Source: Candidatus Avimonas caecicola
GTDB taxonomy: Bacteria; Bacillota; Clostridia; Oscillospirales; Acutalibacteraceae
Direction of reading: 5' to 3'
Assembly (NCBI GenBank): GCA_904419875.1
Contig: CAJFTG010000007.1
Location: forward strand, 1 to 64,000
DNA: 64,000 nt
Positions 51,742 through 61,417 of this stretch are shown piece after piece. Under the pieces are notes generated by a model that was given only the letters and a program-made list of their open reading frames with translations, had not been told where the DNA came from and did no database searches. The position numbers were made by a program, and so were the translations under genes. The first letter of the stretch is position 1. Every line of letters starts with the position of its first letter.

Positions 51742-52242
51742 GTGCTGATCTTTGGAATCGACCCGGGCTACGCGATCGTCGGCTGGGGCTGCGTGCGGTA
51801 TGAGCGGGGGCGCTTCACCCCTCTGGCCTTCGGCGCGGTGGAAACGCCCGCCGGCATGGACTTTTCCCGCCGGCTGGAGATTATCCACGGGGAGCTCACC
51901 GCGCTGTTCGCCAAATACCGGCCGGACGCGCTGGCGGTGGAAAAGCTGTATTTCAAGAACAACCAGAAAACCGCCATCGACGTGGCGCAGGCCCGCGGGG
52001 TGATCCTGCTGGCCGCCAGGCAGAGCGGGGTGGCGCTGTATGAATACACCCCGCTGCAGGTCAAGTCGGCGGTGACCGGCTACGGCAAGGCGGAAAAGCC
52101 TCAGGTGATGGAGATGACCCGCCGCCTTCTCCGCCTGGCGGAGGTGCCGAAGCCCGACGACACGGCCGACGCGCTGGCCATCGCCATCTGCCACGGGCAG
52201 TGCGGAGGCACGGCGCTCAAGCGGCAGATTTTTGGACGATAA
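51742..52242 (+). CDS. ruvC: Holliday junction resolvase RuvC
   Basis: RuvC cuts Holliday junctions after RuvAB branch migration. The 166 residues carry the four catalytic acids Asp7 (FGIDPG), Glu67 (AVEKLYF), Asp140 and Asp143 (PDDTADALA), matching D7, E66, D138 and D141 of E. coli. I choose the GTG at 51742: it places the first Asp at position 7, and GGGGGTG is five bases before it. The GTG at 51736 in the same frame would give a leader of under ten bases. ruvA follows after about 80 bases in the same direction. Confidence 0.96.
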   Translation: MLIFGIDPGYAIVGWGCVRYERGRFTPLAFGAVETPAGMDFSRRLEIIHGELTALFAKYRPDALAVEKLYFKNNQKTAIDVAQARGVILLAARQSGVALYEYTPLQVKSAVTGYGKAEKPQVMEMTRRLLRLAEVPKPDDTADALAIAICHGQCGGTALKRQIFGR

Positions 52243-52325
52243 CGTGCGCCGGCGCGGTTCTCCTGAGGGAATCCCCGCTCGGGGGGTTCCCGCAGGCCGG
52301 CTCCGGCGAAAGGAAGGGACAACGC

Positions 52326-52931
52326 ATGCTGTACAGCGTTCGCGGAAAACTGATTTATGCCCAGCCGAAGGTCGCCGTCATCGAGTGCGGCGGGGTCGGT
52401 TTCCGCTGTCAGATCACGATGACCACCGCCCGCCAGCTTCCTCCTTTGGGGGCGGAGGCGATGCTTTATACGATCATGGATGTGCGGGAAAACGCCATCG
52501 AGCTGTTCGGCTTTGCGGAGCAGGCCGAGCTGGAATGCTTCCGGCAGCTCACCGCCGTCACCGGGGTGGGGCCGAAGGCCGGGCTGGCGATCCTTTCCGA
52601 GCTGACGCCCGAAAAGGTGGCTCTGGCCGCCGCCTCGGGCGATTACAAGGCGCTCACCCGCGCCCAGGGGGTCGGCCCCAAGCTGGCCCAGCGGATCGTG
52701 CTGGAGCTCAAGGACAAGTTCGGCGCTCTGGCCGCCTCGGGCGGGGTGGAGCTGCCCGGCGGCGCGGGCGCCCCTTCCGCCGCCGGGAACGCGGCGGAGG
52801 CGGTGGGTGCGCTGTCGGTGCTCGGCTTTACGCCGGGCGAAGCGTCCGCCGCGGTCGGGAAGCTGGACAGCTCCCTGCCGGTGGAAACGCTGGTGCGGGA
52901 CGCGCTCAAGCTGTTGGCCAAGAAAAACTGA
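52326..52931 (+). CDS. ruvA: Holliday junction helicase subunit RuvA
   Basis: RuvA binds the junction as a tetramer and loads RuvB. The 201 residues show the N-terminal OB domain (MLYSVRGKLIYAQPKVAVIECGGVGF), two helix-hairpin-helix motifs (TAVTGVGPKAGLAIL near 73-87 and AQGVGPKLAQRIVLEL near 108-123), a flexible linker, and the C-terminal RuvB-binding helix bundle with VLGFTPGEASAAV. AAAGGAAGGG lies before the ATG at 52326. The gene is followed by a small Cys-rich gene and then ruvB, so the usual ruvA-ruvB link is split by one gene. Confidence 0.96.
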   Translation: MLYSVRGKLIYAQPKVAVIECGGVGFRCQITMTTARQLPPLGAEAMLYTIMDVRENAIELFGFAEQAELECFRQLTAVTGVGPKAGLAILSELTPEKVALAAASGDYKALTRAQGVGPKLAQRIVLELKDKFGALAASGGVELPGGAGAPSAAGNAAEAVGALSVLGFTPGEASAAVGKLDSSLPVETLVRDALKLLAKKN

Positions 52932-52999
52932 CGGGCGCTGTTTCACCGGATTCGGCGGGATGGCGCCGCGCGGTAAGCAACGGAAAGGGGACGGCGGTT

Positions 53000-53413
53000 T
53001 TGGACAGGCGGAAGGGGCTGGCTTACTGCGGGCTGGCCTGCGCGGTATGCGGCGAAGCTTCCTGTACGGGCTGCCGGGACGGCGGCTGTGCCGACGGCGA
53101 CCGGTGCGTGAACCGGCGCTGCTGCGTGGAAAAGGGCCTCCGGGGCTGCTGGGAGTGCGACGCCTTCCCCTGCGATGCGCCGATGCTGCAAAAGACGAGG
53201 GTGCGCGCCTTTGCCGCCTTCGCCAGGGAATACGGGGAGGAACGGCTGCTTGCCTGCCTGGAGGCAGGGGAGCGGGCCGGGCTGCAATACCACTATCCCG
53301 GCGAGCTGACCGGGGATTATGACCGCCCCGCCGGGGAAGCGGGCGTCCGGGCGATGCTGCGGAGGCTGACCGACGGGACGGACAGGACGGACAGGACACG
53401 GACAGGACGATGA
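53000..53413 (+). CDS. DUF3795 Cys-rich protein between ruvA and ruvB
   Basis: A 137-residue protein of unknown function. The first 60 residues carry about 14 Cys in groups (YCGLACAVCG, CTGCRDGGC, CVNRRCCVEKGL, CWECDAFPC), the DUF3795 pattern that should bind zinc or iron-sulfur. A helical part follows, up to about residue 120. The start is a TTG at 53000, nine bases after GGAAAGGGG. The last 14 residues (TDGTDRTDRTRTGR) come from GGACGGACAGG-type tandem repeats of nine to ten bases, so the tail may be recent. The gene shares strand and spacing with ruvA and ruvB and is probably co-transcribed. A DNA-repair role is not supported by more than that position. Confidence 0.8.
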   Translation: MDRRKGLAYCGLACAVCGEASCTGCRDGGCADGDRCVNRRCCVEKGLRGCWECDAFPCDAPMLQKTRVRAFAAFAREYGEERLLACLEAGERAGLQYHYPGELTGDYDRPAGEAGVRAMLRRLTDGTDRTDRTRTGR

Positions 53414-53449
53414 ACGCCAACGCGGAAGGGAAAGGCTGGAGGCACGGCA

Positions 53450-54469
53450 ATGGAAATGGACTATGAAAACCGGGTGGTTTCCACCGAATACCTGCCGGAG
53501 GACGAGGGGGACAATCCTCTGCGCCCGAGGACGCTGAATGAATACATTGGCCAGACCAAGGTGAAGGAAAACCTCTCGATTTATATTGACGCCGCCAAAA
53601 TCCGGGGCGAGGCGCTGGATCACGTGCTGCTGTACGGCCCGCCAGGGCTGGGCAAGACCACCCTGTCCCAGATCATCGCAGCGGAGATGGGGGTCAACAT
53701 CCGCATCACCTCCGGTCCGGCGCTGGAGCGGCCGGGAGACCTGGCGGCGCTGCTGACCAATCTTGACCCCGGGGATGTGCTGTTTATCGATGAAATCCAC
53801 CGCCTGTCCCGCACGGTGGAGGAGATCCTCTATCCGGCGATGGAGGATTTCGCCATCGACATCATCAACGGAAAGGGGCAGGGGGCGGCGTCGATCCATC
53901 TGCCGCTTCCCCGCTTCACCCTGATCGGCGCGACCACGCGGGCCGGGCAGCTTTCCGCCCCGCTGCGGGACCGCTTCGGCGTGGTGCTCCGCCTGGAGCT
54001 GTACACGCCGGAGGAGTTGGGGCTGATCGTTTCCCGCAGCGCGAAGATCCTGAACATCCCCTGCGACCGGGACGGGGCGCTGGAGATCGCCTCCCGCGCA
54101 CGGGGAACGCCGCGGATCGCCAACCGCCTGCTCAAGCGGGTGCGGGATTTCGCCCAGGTGATGAGCGAAGGCGTGATTACCGTGGACACCGCCCGCCGGG
54201 CGCTCGACCGCATGGAAGTGGATGAGTTGGGTCTGGATATGGTGGACCGGCGGATGCTGGAGGCCATGATCCGGCATTACAACGGCGGCCCGGTGGGCCT
54301 GGATACCGTGGCGGCGGTCATCGGCGAGGAGGCCGTCACCATCGAGGATGTGTATGAGCCGTATCTCATGCAGCTTGGTTTTTTGAGCCGGACGCCCCGC
54401 GGGCGGGTGGTGCTTCCCGCCGCGTATGAGCATCTCGGCATCGACTACACGGGGCAGCTGACGCTGTGA
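53450..54469 (+). CDS. ruvB: Holliday junction helicase motor subunit RuvB
   Basis: RuvB is the hexameric AAA+ motor that drives branch migration with RuvA. The 339 residues contain Walker [10 protein letters not shown] at 63-71, Walker B DEIH at 114-117, sensor 1 in [18 protein letters not shown] (arginine finger in the last part) and the C-terminal winged helix with [22 protein letters not shown] at 31-42 is the usual N-terminal signature. The ATG at 53450 is preceded by GGAGGCACGGCA. The stop codon overlaps the GTG start of rlmA by four bases (GTGA), so both are translated together. Confidence 0.97.
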   Translation: MEMDYENRVVSTEYLPEDEGDNPLRPRTLNEYIGQTKVKENLSIYIDAAKIRGEALDHVLLYGPPGLGKTTLSQIIAAEMGVNIRITSGPALERPGDLAALLTNLDPGDVLFIDEIHRLSRTVEEILYPAMEDFAIDIINGKGQGAASIHLPLPRFTLIGATTRAGQLSAPLRDRFGVVLRLELYTPEELGLIVSRSAKILNIPCDRDGALEIASRARGTPRIANRLLKRVRDFAQVMSEGVITVDTARRALDRMEVDELGLDMVDRRMLEAMIRHYNGGPVGLDTVAAVIGEEAVTIEDVYEPYLMQLGFLSRTPRGRVVLPAAYEHLGIDYTGQLTL

Positions 54470-55356
54470 GCGGCTTTTGCTGCCCGGTCTGCGGAGCGCC
54501 CCTGACGGCTGCCGACCGGGCGTATGCCTGTCCCGGCGGGCATTCCTTCGACCGCGGGAGGAGCGGGTATGTCAATCTTCTGCTCCCGGGCGGAAAGCAC
54601 TCGAAGGCGCCGGGGGACAACCCCCTGATGGTGACGGCCCGGCGGGAATTTTTGAATCGGGGGCACTACCGGCCCCTGTGCGAGGCGGTGTGCGGGCTGC
54701 TGGCGGCACAGCTGCCGGCGGAGCAGAGGGAGCAGGGGGAGCAGGGAAAGAAGCCTGCCCCCCTGACCGTCCTGGACGCGGGATGCGGGGAAGGCTATTA
54801 CACCGAACGGTTCCGCGCTGTGTTGGAGCAGGCCGGCCGCCCGTTTCTCCTGCTGGGAGTGGATATCTCCAAAGCCGCGGCGGACAAAGCGGCCCGCCGC
54901 GCCCGGCAGGCGGGGACGCCGCTCTCCGCCATCCGGTATGCGGCGGCCAGCGTGTTCCGCCTGCCGGTGCCGGACGCCGGCGTGGACGTGCTGCTCAACC
55001 TTTTCGCCCCTTACTGCGGGGAGGAGGCGCGGCGGGTCCTCCGCCGGGACGGGCGGATGCTGCTCGTCGTGCCGGGGAAGCAGCACCTGATCGAACTCAA
55101 GGAGGCGGTTTACGACCGGCCCTATCGCAAAGAGGTCCGGGACCCGGCGCTGGAGGGCTTTGCCCTTTTGGAACGCCGACGGGTGGAATACCCCATGACG
55201 CTGGAAAATACGGCGGAAAATCGGGAAATTGACAATTTGTTCCGGATGACGCCATACTATTATAAAACAGGGAGAACGGAGCAGCTGCGGGCGGCGGCGC
55301 TGGAAGCGCTGACCGTCACCGCTTCGTTTGAATGCTTCGTTTATCGCCGCCGGTAG
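54466..55356 (+). CDS. rlmA: 23S rRNA (guanine-N1)-methyltransferase, RlmA family
   Basis: RlmA enzymes methylate the N1 of G745 or G748 in helix 35 of 23S rRNA, the latter linked to tylosin response. The 296 residues begin with a zinc ribbon (CPVCGAPL, then [18 protein letters not shown]) and KHSKAPGD, followed by a SAM-binding fold with [15 protein letters not shown] near 103-117. RlmA(I) and RlmA(II) cannot be told apart here. A loop at about 84-95 ([14 protein letters not shown]) is encoded by GGAGCAGG-type repeats and is probably a late insertion. The GTG start overlaps the ruvB stop. Confidence 0.9.
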   Translation: MSGFCCPVCGAPLTAADRAYACPGGHSFDRGRSGYVNLLLPGGKHSKAPGDNPLMVTARREFLNRGHYRPLCEAVCGLLAAQLPAEQREQGEQGKKPAPLTVLDAGCGEGYYTERFRAVLEQAGRPFLLLGVDISKAAADKAARRARQAGTPLSAIRYAAASVFRLPVPDAGVDVLLNLFAPYCGEEARRVLRRDGRMLLVVPGKQHLIELKEAVYDRPYRKEVRDPALEGFALLERRRVEYPMTLENTAENREIDNLFRMTPYYYKTGRTEQLRAAALEALTVTASFECFVYRRR

Positions 55357-55388
55357 CGGCCTGGGGCCGGGCGGCGGTCGGGACAGCC

Positions 55389-55422
55389 TTCAACGCGGGA
55401 AATGTGGGTTTGCCGCGTTGAA
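55389..55422 (+). other. Perfect 10-bp stem-loop upstream of glmM
   Basis: TTCAACGCGG (55389-55398) pairs with CCGCGTTGAA (55413-55422) around a 14-base loop. No T-run follows, so it may be an inefficient terminator of rlmA or a leader element of glmM. Confidence 0.5.
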
Positions 55423-55595
55423 ATAACGGATTTCACGGCATGGGCGTGCCGGCCGGTTCCGGCCGGGGCCTCTCCTTAACGCAGGGAGGTGGGGGACGGC
55501 CTGCCGGGCGGGAATCCGGGGCCCCGCGGAGTCTGCGGGAAATTTTGTGGGAGGCCGGACAGGTGGGACTGCCCGGCCGGAAAAGGATGGTTTTT

Positions 55596-56954
55596 ATGGG
55601 AAGACTCTTCGGCACGGACGGCGCGCGCGGCGTCGCCAACACGGAACTGACCTGTGAGACGGCCATGGCGATCGGCCGGGCGGCGGCGATGGTGCTCATC
55701 GAGGTGGAACACCGCCGTCCCCGCGTGGTCATCGGCAAGGACACCCGCGTCTCCTCCGACATGCTGGAGGCTGCCATCGTCGCCGGCCTGTGCTCGGTCG
55801 GCGCGGACGCCCTCCTGCTCGGCGTGGTGCCCACCCCGGCGGTGGCCCACCTGGTGAAGGAATACGGCGCGGACGCCGGGGTGATGATCTCCGCTTCGCA
55901 CAACCCCTGCGAGTACAACGGCATCAAGATTTTTAACGGCGAGGGCTACAAGCTCTCCGATGCGCTGGAGGAGGAGATCGAGGCAATCGTGCTGGACGGC
56001 GTAAAAACGCCTCCCTGTCCGACCGGCGGGGAGATCGGCCGGGTTTCCCGGTGCGAGCGGGCGGTGGACGATTACGTCCGGCACCTGCTTTCGGTCACCG
56101 ATGTGAGCCTGCGGGGGATGCGGCTGGCGGTGGATTGCGCCAACGGCTCCGCGAGCGCGACGGCCCGCAGGCTGTTTTCGGCCCTGGGAGCGGACTGTGT
56201 GTTCCTCAACGATCAGCCGGACGGGGTGAACATCAACGAAAATTGCGGTTCCACCCATATTGAGCAGCTCGCCGATTTTGTGAAAAAGCTGAAATATTTC
56301 GGCGGGGTGGCCTTTGACGGGGACGCGGACCGCTGCCTGGCGGTGGACGAAAACGGCAGCCTGGTAGACGGGGACAAGATCATCGCCGCCCTGGCGCTGG
56401 ATATGAAGGAAAAAGGGGAGCTGGACGGGAACGCGGCGGTGGCCACCGTGATGTCCAACATGGGGCTGTTCCGCTTCTGCGGGGAACACGGCATCACGCC
56501 GGTGACCACCAAGGTAGGCGACCGCTACGTGCTGGAGGAAATGCTCAAAAGCGGGTACGCCGTCGGGGGCGAGCAGTCGGGCCATATCATCTTCCGCCAC
56601 CATGCCACCACCGGGGACGGGCAGATGTCTGCCATCAAGCTGCTGGCGATGTGCCGCGAACGGGGACAGAAGCTGTCGGCCGTCGGCAGCCTGATGGAAC
56701 GGTACCCGCAGGTCATCATCAACGTGCGGGCGGACGCCGGGCAGAAGGAGAAATACAAGGCCGACGCGGGCCTGCAGGCTTCGGTGGAGGCCGCCGGGGC
56801 GAGCCTGGGCAAGGATGGGCGGATATTGGTCCGTCCATCCGGCACCGAGCCGCTGATCCGCGTGATGGTGGAGGGTCGCGATTTCGACGCGATCAACAAG
56901 CTGGCGGTCGAGGTGGCGCAGACGATTCAGGCAAAGCTGGACGAGGGCTGCTGA
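55596..56954 (+). CDS. glmM: Phosphoglucosamine mutase
   Basis: GlmM turns glucosamine-6-phosphate into glucosamine-1-phosphate for UDP-GlcNAc, which MurA and MurG use. The 452 residues have the four-domain fold: FGTDGARG at 5-12, the phosphoserine loop SASHNP at 99-104 (Ser101), the metal loop DGDADRCL near 240, the sugar loop GGEQSGHI and the phosphate-binding RPSGTEPLIRV near the end. I take the ATG at 55596, with GGAAAAGG nine bases before it; the ATG at 55587 sits next to that site. glmS is not beside it. In Firmicutes glmM often follows cdaA-ybbR, which are not in the window. Confidence 0.97.
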   Translation: MGRLFGTDGARGVANTELTCETAMAIGRAAAMVLIEVEHRRPRVVIGKDTRVSSDMLEAAIVAGLCSVGADALLLGVVPTPAVAHLVKEYGADAGVMISASHNPCEYNGIKIFNGEGYKLSDALEEEIEAIVLDGVKTPPCPTGGEIGRVSRCERAVDDYVRHLLSVTDVSLRGMRLAVDCANGSASATARRLFSALGADCVFLNDQPDGVNINENCGSTHIEQLADFVKKLKYFGGVAFDGDADRCLAVDENGSLVDGDKIIAALALDMKEKGELDGNAAVATVMSNMGLFRFCGEHGITPVTTKVGDRYVLEEMLKSGYAVGGEQSGHIIFRHHATTGDGQMSAIKLLAMCRERGQKLSAVGSLMERYPQVIINVRADAGQKEKYKADAGLQASVEAAGASLGKDGRILVRPSGTEPLIRVMVEGRDFDAINKLAVEVAQTIQAKLDEGC

Positions 56955-57051
56955 CCGCAGCGGCCCCGGCGCATGGAAAGGAACCGGAGAGTCCGCCGTC
57001 CGGCGGCAGGACGGCGGGCTCCCCCACTATTTCAGGACAGGAGACAAGGGC

Positions 57052-57924
57052 ATGAGGGCGGCGACCGGCTGGAAAGACTATGAACTGATCGATACCTCGG
57101 ACGGGGAAAGGCTGGAACGCTGGGGAGACATCCTCCTCATCCGGCCCGATCCCCAGGTGCTCTGGGGCACGCCGAAGAAGAATCCTCTCTGGCGGCAGGC
57201 GCACGCCCGCTATCACCGCTCCTCCACCGGAGGCGGGAGATGGGAGCGGTATCGGCCCCTCCCGGATTCCTGGCAGATCGGGTACGGCCCGCTGCGCTTC
57301 AATCTCAAGCCGATGGGCTTCAAGCACACCGGCCTGTTCCCGGAACAGGCGGTGAACTGGGACTGGATGGCGGACGTTCTCCGCCGCGCCGGGCGTCCGG
57401 TGCGGGTGCTCAACCTGTTCGGTTATACCGGCGCCGCCACCCTGGCCTGCGCGGCGGCGGGGGCGCATGTCACCCATGTGGACGCCTCCAGGGGGATGGT
57501 GGCCTGGGGCCGGGAAAACGCCGCGGCCTCCGGCCTGCAGGACCGGCCGATGCGCTGGCTGGTGGACGACTGCGGCAAGTTTGTGCAGCGGGAACTCCGC
57601 CGGGGAAACACGTACGACGCGATTTTGATGGATCCTCCCTCCTACGGCCGGGGGCCGGGAGGGGAGGTCTGGAAGCTGGAGGAGCAGATCTATCCGCTGA
57701 TCGGCCAATGCGCGGGGCTGCTCAGCGAAAGCCCGCTGTTTTTCATCGTCAATTCGTATACCGCGGGGCTTTCCCCGTCGGTGATGCAGTATATGCTGCT
57801 TTCCCTCCTCGTGCCGCGCTTCGGCGGGGAGGCGCAGGCCGACGAGATCGGGCTCCCGGTCAGCGGCGGGCCGGCGAAGGGGCTGGTCCTCCCCTGCGGG
57901 GCGACGGCCGTTTGGAAGAGGTAG
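57052..57924 (+). CDS. SAM-dependent methyltransferase, rRNA-cytosine/guanine type (RlmI/RlmL-like fold)
   Basis: A 290-residue class I methyltransferase. Motif I is [26 protein letters not shown] near 120-145 and the catalytic-type motif IV is [21 protein letters not shown] near 187. This combination, with an aspartate-proline-proline-serine-tyrosine motif, is typical of the family that contains RlmI, RlmL (RlmK part) and YwbD-like proteins, which act on bases of 23S rRNA. The PUA domain of RlmI is absent; the N-terminal 95 residues are of another type ([16 protein letters not shown]). CAGGAGACAAGGG lies just before the ATG. It sits between glmM and the ecf genes without clear functional link. 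The exact target is unknown. Confidence 0.85.
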   Translation: MRAATGWKDYELIDTSDGERLERWGDILLIRPDPQVLWGTPKKNPLWRQAHARYHRSSTGGGRWERYRPLPDSWQIGYGPLRFNLKPMGFKHTGLFPEQAVNWDWMADVLRRAGRPVRVLNLFGYTGAATLACAAAGAHVTHVDASRGMVAWGRENAAASGLQDRPMRWLVDDCGKFVQRELRRGNTYDAILMDPPSYGRGPGGEVWKLEEQIYPLIGQCAGLLSESPLFFIVNSYTAGLSPSVMQYMLLSLLVPRFGGEAQADEIGLPVSGGPAKGLVLPCGATAVWKR

Positions 57925-57992
57925 CCTTGCCGGCACAGGAAGCCGGCGGGCAAGGACGCGGCGGGATTCCGCCGGAAAAGTGGGGAAGAGCC

Positions 57993-58868
57993 ATGGACGA
58001 TATCATCACCGCGCGGGACGTGCGTTTTGTGTACGATAACGGAGAGCAGGAGCCGGGGACGGCGGCCGAGCCGGTCCTGGTGCTGGACGGCGTGAGCCTG
58101 GCTGTGCGGCAGGGGGAGTTCCTCGCCCTGCTGGGGCATAACGGGTCGGGGAAATCCACCCTGGCTAAGCATTTCAACGCCATGCTTCTGCCCACCGGAG
58201 GCCAGGTGCTGGTGCGGGATATGGATACCGCCGACGAGGAGAAGAAATACGAAATCCGCCGCACGGTGGGGATGGTGTTTCAAAACCCGGACAACCAGCT
58301 GGTTTCCACCATTGTGGAGGAGGACGTCGCCTTCGGGCCGGAGAACCTCGGCATCGAGCCGGCGGAGATCCGCCGCCGGGTGGACGACGCACTGAAAACG
58401 GTGGGAATGTACGAATACCGCACCCATGCCCCCCACAAGCTGTCCGGCGGGCAGAAGCAGCGGGTGGCGATTGCGGGCATCCTCGCCATGCAGCCCGACT
58501 GCCTGGTGCTGGACGAGCCCACCGCCATGCTCGACCCCCGGGGCCGGCGGGAGGTGCTGGATACGGTCTCCTGGCTGAACAGGGAACGGGGGATGACCGT
58601 GGTTCTCATCACCCACTATATGGAGGAGGCGGCGCGGGCCGGCCGGGTGGTGGTGATGGACGACGGGAAGATCCGGATGGAAGGCACGCCGCGGGAGGTC
58701 TTTTCCCAGGTGGAGGCGCTGCGCGCCATCGAGCTGGACGTGCCTCAGCCGACCGAGCTGTGCTTTGCGCTGCGCCGCCGGGGCGTCCCCCTGCCGGAGG
58801 GTATCCTGACCCCTGAGGAATGCGCCGAGGCCATTGCTTTACTGATGGAGGAGCCGCCATGCCGGTAA
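57993..58868 (+). CDS. ecfA1: Energy-coupling factor transporter ATPase EcfA1
   Basis: One of the two ATPases that power group II ECF vitamin and metal importers. The 291 residues show Walker [10 protein letters not shown] at 48-56, the Q-loop [10 protein letters not shown] near 95, the signature LSGGQKQR near 150 and Walker [13 protein letters not shown] near 170. FQNPDNQ is characteristic of EcfA1. An extra segment ([10 protein letters not shown], residues 18-27) lengthens the N-terminal strand. The ATG at 57993 is preceded by GGGGAAGAG. The gene overlaps ecfA2 by ten bases. The substrate-binding S components must be encoded elsewhere. Confidence 0.95.
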   Translation: MDDIITARDVRFVYDNGEQEPGTAAEPVLVLDGVSLAVRQGEFLALLGHNGSGKSTLAKHFNAMLLPTGGQVLVRDMDTADEEKKYEIRRTVGMVFQNPDNQLVSTIVEEDVAFGPENLGIEPAEIRRRVDDALKTVGMYEYRTHAPHKLSGGQKQRVAIAGILAMQPDCLVLDEPTAMLDPRGRREVLDTVSWLNRERGMTVVLITHYMEEAARAGRVVVMDDGKIRMEGTPREVFSQVEALRAIELDVPQPTELCFALRRRGVPLPEGILTPEECAEAIALLMEEPPCR

Positions 58869-59728
58869 TTGAAGCCAGAAACATCACGTATACCTATTCC
58901 CCCGGCACCCCGTTCCAGATGGACGCGATGACCGACGTGTCGTTCGCGGCGGAACAGGGGGATTTTGTGGGGGTGATCGGACATACCGGTTCCGGGAAAT
59001 CCACGCTGGTGCAGCACCTCAACGGCCTGCTCCGCCCTTCCTCCGGGCAGGTGCTGCTCAACGGAAGCGATATCTGGGCCGAGCCGAAAAAAATCCGGGC
59101 CGTCCGTTTCCGGGTGGGGCTGGTGTTCCAGTACCCCGAGCACCAGCTGTTTGAGGAAACCGTGTATAAGGATATCGCTTTCGGCCCAAAGAATATGGAA
59201 CTGCCGGAGGGGGAGATCGACGCGCGGGTCCGCCGGGCGGCGGCGTTCGTCGGCCTGAAGCCTGAGCTGCTGGAGAAATCCCCGTTCGAGCTGTCCGGCG
59301 GCGAAAAGCGCCGGGCGGCGATCGCCGGGGTGATGGCCATGCAGCCCGAGGTGCTCATCCTCGATGAGCCGACGGCGGGGCTGGACCCCCGGGGCCGGGA
59401 CATGATCCTGGAGCAGATCCGGGCTTACCAGCAGGAAAACGGCACTACCGTGCTGCTGGTTTCCCACAGCATGGAGGATATCGCCCGGGTAGCCGGACGG
59501 GTGCTGGTGATGAACAGGGGCCGGGTCGCCATGTACGATGAAACCCCCGCGGTTTTCTCCCGCGCAAGGGAGCTGGCCGAAATCGGCCTGACCGTCCCGG
59601 CGGTGACAAAGGTGTTCATGCTGCTGCGGGACAAAGGCTATGCGGTGGGGGACAACGTCTATACCGTGGAGCAGGCGGCCGGCCGCCTCCTTCCGCTGCT
59701 GAAGAAGGGGGGCGGGGCGGATGCTTAA
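58859..59728 (+). CDS. ecfA2: Energy-coupling factor transporter ATPase EcfA2
   Basis: The second ATPase of the ECF module, forming a heterodimer with EcfA1 under EcfT. The 289 residues contain Walker [10 protein letters not shown] near 42-50, the Q-loop [14 protein letters not shown], the signature LSGGEKRR and Walker [13 protein letters not shown]. The FQYPEHQLF form separates EcfA2 from EcfA1. GGAGGAGCC lies just before the ATG at 58859. Both ends overlap neighbours (ten bases with ecfA1, eight with ecfT), a sign of strict co-translation. The C-terminal extension after 240 probably mediates dimer contact, as in other Ecf ATPases. Confidence 0.95.
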   Translation: MPVIEARNITYTYSPGTPFQMDAMTDVSFAAEQGDFVGVIGHTGSGKSTLVQHLNGLLRPSSGQVLLNGSDIWAEPKKIRAVRFRVGLVFQYPEHQLFEETVYKDIAFGPKNMELPEGEIDARVRRAAAFVGLKPELLEKSPFELSGGEKRRAAIAGVMAMQPEVLILDEPTAGLDPRGRDMILEQIRAYQQENGTTVLLVSHSMEDIARVAGRVLVMNRGRVAMYDETPAVFSRARELAEIGLTVPAVTKVFMLLRDKGYAVGDNVYTVEQAAGRLLPLLKKGGGADA

Positions 59729-60536
59729 CGGCATTACCATCGGGCAGTACTTCCCCGGCGATTCCCTCCTTCACCGGATGGACCCGCGGGTGAAGCTGGT
59801 GCTCACCTTTGTCTATATCTTCGCGGTGTTCATCCCGCAGAACTGGCTGGGCCTGGCGCTGGCCGTCGGTTTCCTGGTCTTCAGCGTGGCGGTTTCCCGC
59901 CTGCCGGTGAAGCTGGTGCTCAAAAGCGTCAAGCCGATCATCCCGCTCATCATCCTGACCTCGGCGCTGAACATCTTTTATGTCAGCGAGGGGGTCCATC
60001 TGTTCGACTGGGGCTTTATCCACATCACCACGCAGGGGCTGGTGACGGCGGCGTTCATCGCCATCCGCATCCTTTCCCTGATCGCCGGCAGCTCCCTGCT
60101 GACCTACACCACCTCGCCCACCACCCTGACCGACGCGCTGGAGCGGCTGATGAAGCCGCTGAAGGTGTTCCATCTCAACGTGCATGAGCTGGCGATGATG
60201 ATGACCATTGCCCTGCGGTTCATCCCCACCCTGGTGGAGGAAACCGACAAAATCATGTCCGCCCAGAAGGCGCGGGGCGCCGACATGGAAAGCGGCGGGC
60301 TGATGCAGCGGGTGCGGGCGCTGATCCCGATTCTGATTCCGCTGTTCGTCTCCTCCTTCCGCCGGGCGTACGAGCTGGCCACGGCGATGGAATGCCGCTG
60401 CTACCGCGGCGGGGAGGGCCGCACCCGGATGAAGCAGCTTCACATGAACGCGAGGGACGGCGCCTGCATCGCAGTGATGGCGGCGCTGACGGCGGGGTTG
60501 TTCGCGCTTAACTTCATTGTCCCGGCAGCGCTGTAG
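59721..60536 (+). CDS. ecfT: Energy-coupling factor transmembrane protein EcfT
   Basis: EcfT is the membrane scaffold that couples the ATPases to exchangeable S components. The 271 residues have about six hydrophobic helices, and the two cytoplasmic coupling helices carry the required short motifs: AQKARG near 188 and AMECRCYRG near 222, both of the A-x-x-x-R-G type. LHRMDPRVKL near 17-26 is the typical N-terminal motif. The ATG at 59721 overlaps ecfA2 by eight bases. The gene is followed by truA, a neighbour in most Firmicutes; rplQ, normally on the other side, is not here. Confidence 0.95.
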   Translation: MLNGITIGQYFPGDSLLHRMDPRVKLVLTFVYIFAVFIPQNWLGLALAVGFLVFSVAVSRLPVKLVLKSVKPIIPLIILTSALNIFYVSEGVHLFDWGFIHITTQGLVTAAFIAIRILSLIAGSSLLTYTTSPTTLTDALERLMKPLKVFHLNVHELAMMMTIALRFIPTLVEETDKIMSAQKARGADMESGGLMQRVRALIPILIPLFVSSFRRAYELATAMECRCYRGGEGRTRMKQLHMNARDGACIAVMAALTAGLFALNFIVPAAL

Positions 60537-60612
60537 GACGCACGCAAAGGCGTCTGCCGGCGGATGAGGCACAGGCACGGGAAACCAACGGGAAGGAAAA
60601 GGAGGGAGGACG

Positions 60613-61371
60613 ATGCAGCGGCTGCTGCTCACCCTGCGGTACGACGGGACGGCTTATCACGGCTGGCAGGCCCAGCCCAACGGCGTGACCGTCCAGCAGA
60701 AGCTGCAGGATGCGGTGGAGGCGGTGACCGGGGTGCGCTCGGGCGTCACCGGCTGCAGCCGGACCGACGCGGGGGTGCATGCCGACATGTTCTGCTGTAC
60801 GCTGGAAACCGAATCTCCCCTCCGGGACCAGAAGCTCTGCGCGGCGCTGAACGCCCACCTTCCCCGGGACATCGCGGTGTACGGCTGCCGGGAGGTGGGG
60901 CCGGGGTTCCATCCCCGCTATGATGCGCGGGGAAAGCGGTATCTTTACCGGATCTGGAACGAGCCGCAGCGCAACCCCTTCTGGGAGGGGCGGGCCCTGC
61001 ATTACCGGCGGCCTCTGGACGTGCCGCGGCTGGACCAGGCGGCAAAGGATTACCTCGGCACGCGCGATTTCGCTCCCTTCTGCGCGGCGGGAAGCAGCGT
61101 GGAGGATACGGTGCGCACCGTACGCGCCTGCGGCGTAGCCCGCCGGGAGGGCCTGGTCGTCTTCACGGTGGAGGCGGACGGCTTTTTATACAATATGGTG
61201 CGCATCATGGTCGGCACGCTGCTGGAGATGGCCGCCGGCCGCCGGCCGTACGACGGCATTCCGGCGATTTTTGCGGCAGGGAACCGGGCGGCGGCGGGGG
61301 CCACTGCGCCGGCGCACGGGCTTAGCCTCGACCGGGTCTTTTACGGCCCGGAGGCGGGCGAGGCCCTGTAA
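60613..61371 (+). CDS. truA: tRNA pseudouridine(38-40) synthase
   Basis: TruA makes pseudouridine at positions 38-40 in the anticodon arm. The 252 residues carry the catalytic Asp52 in GCSRTDAGVHA, the opening LTLRYDGTAYHGWQAQPN and, late, FLYNMVRIMVGTLLEMAAGR, all family marks. GGAGGGAGGA lies just before the ATG. It follows ecfT by 76 bases in the usual Firmicutes order. The end is normal in length, followed by the DUF5711 gene after 46 bases; both could be on one transcript with the ecf genes. Confidence 0.96.
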   Translation: MQRLLLTLRYDGTAYHGWQAQPNGVTVQQKLQDAVEAVTGVRSGVTGCSRTDAGVHADMFCCTLETESPLRDQKLCAALNAHLPRDIAVYGCREVGPGFHPRYDARGKRYLYRIWNEPQRNPFWEGRALHYRRPLDVPRLDQAAKDYLGTRDFAPFCAAGSSVEDTVRTVRACGVARREGLVVFTVEADGFLYNMVRIMVGTLLEMAAGRRPYDGIPAIFAAGNRAAAGATAPAHGLSLDRVFYGPEAGEAL

Positions 61372-61417
61372 TGGAAGGCTGTAAACCAAGGCGATACCCG
61401 AAGGGAGGAAGGCGGAT

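Noticed and set aside
55380-55595. glmS-type ribozyme before glmM
   Set aside because: Only one simple stem is seen, without the conserved ribozyme core, and the downstream gene is glmM, not glmS.
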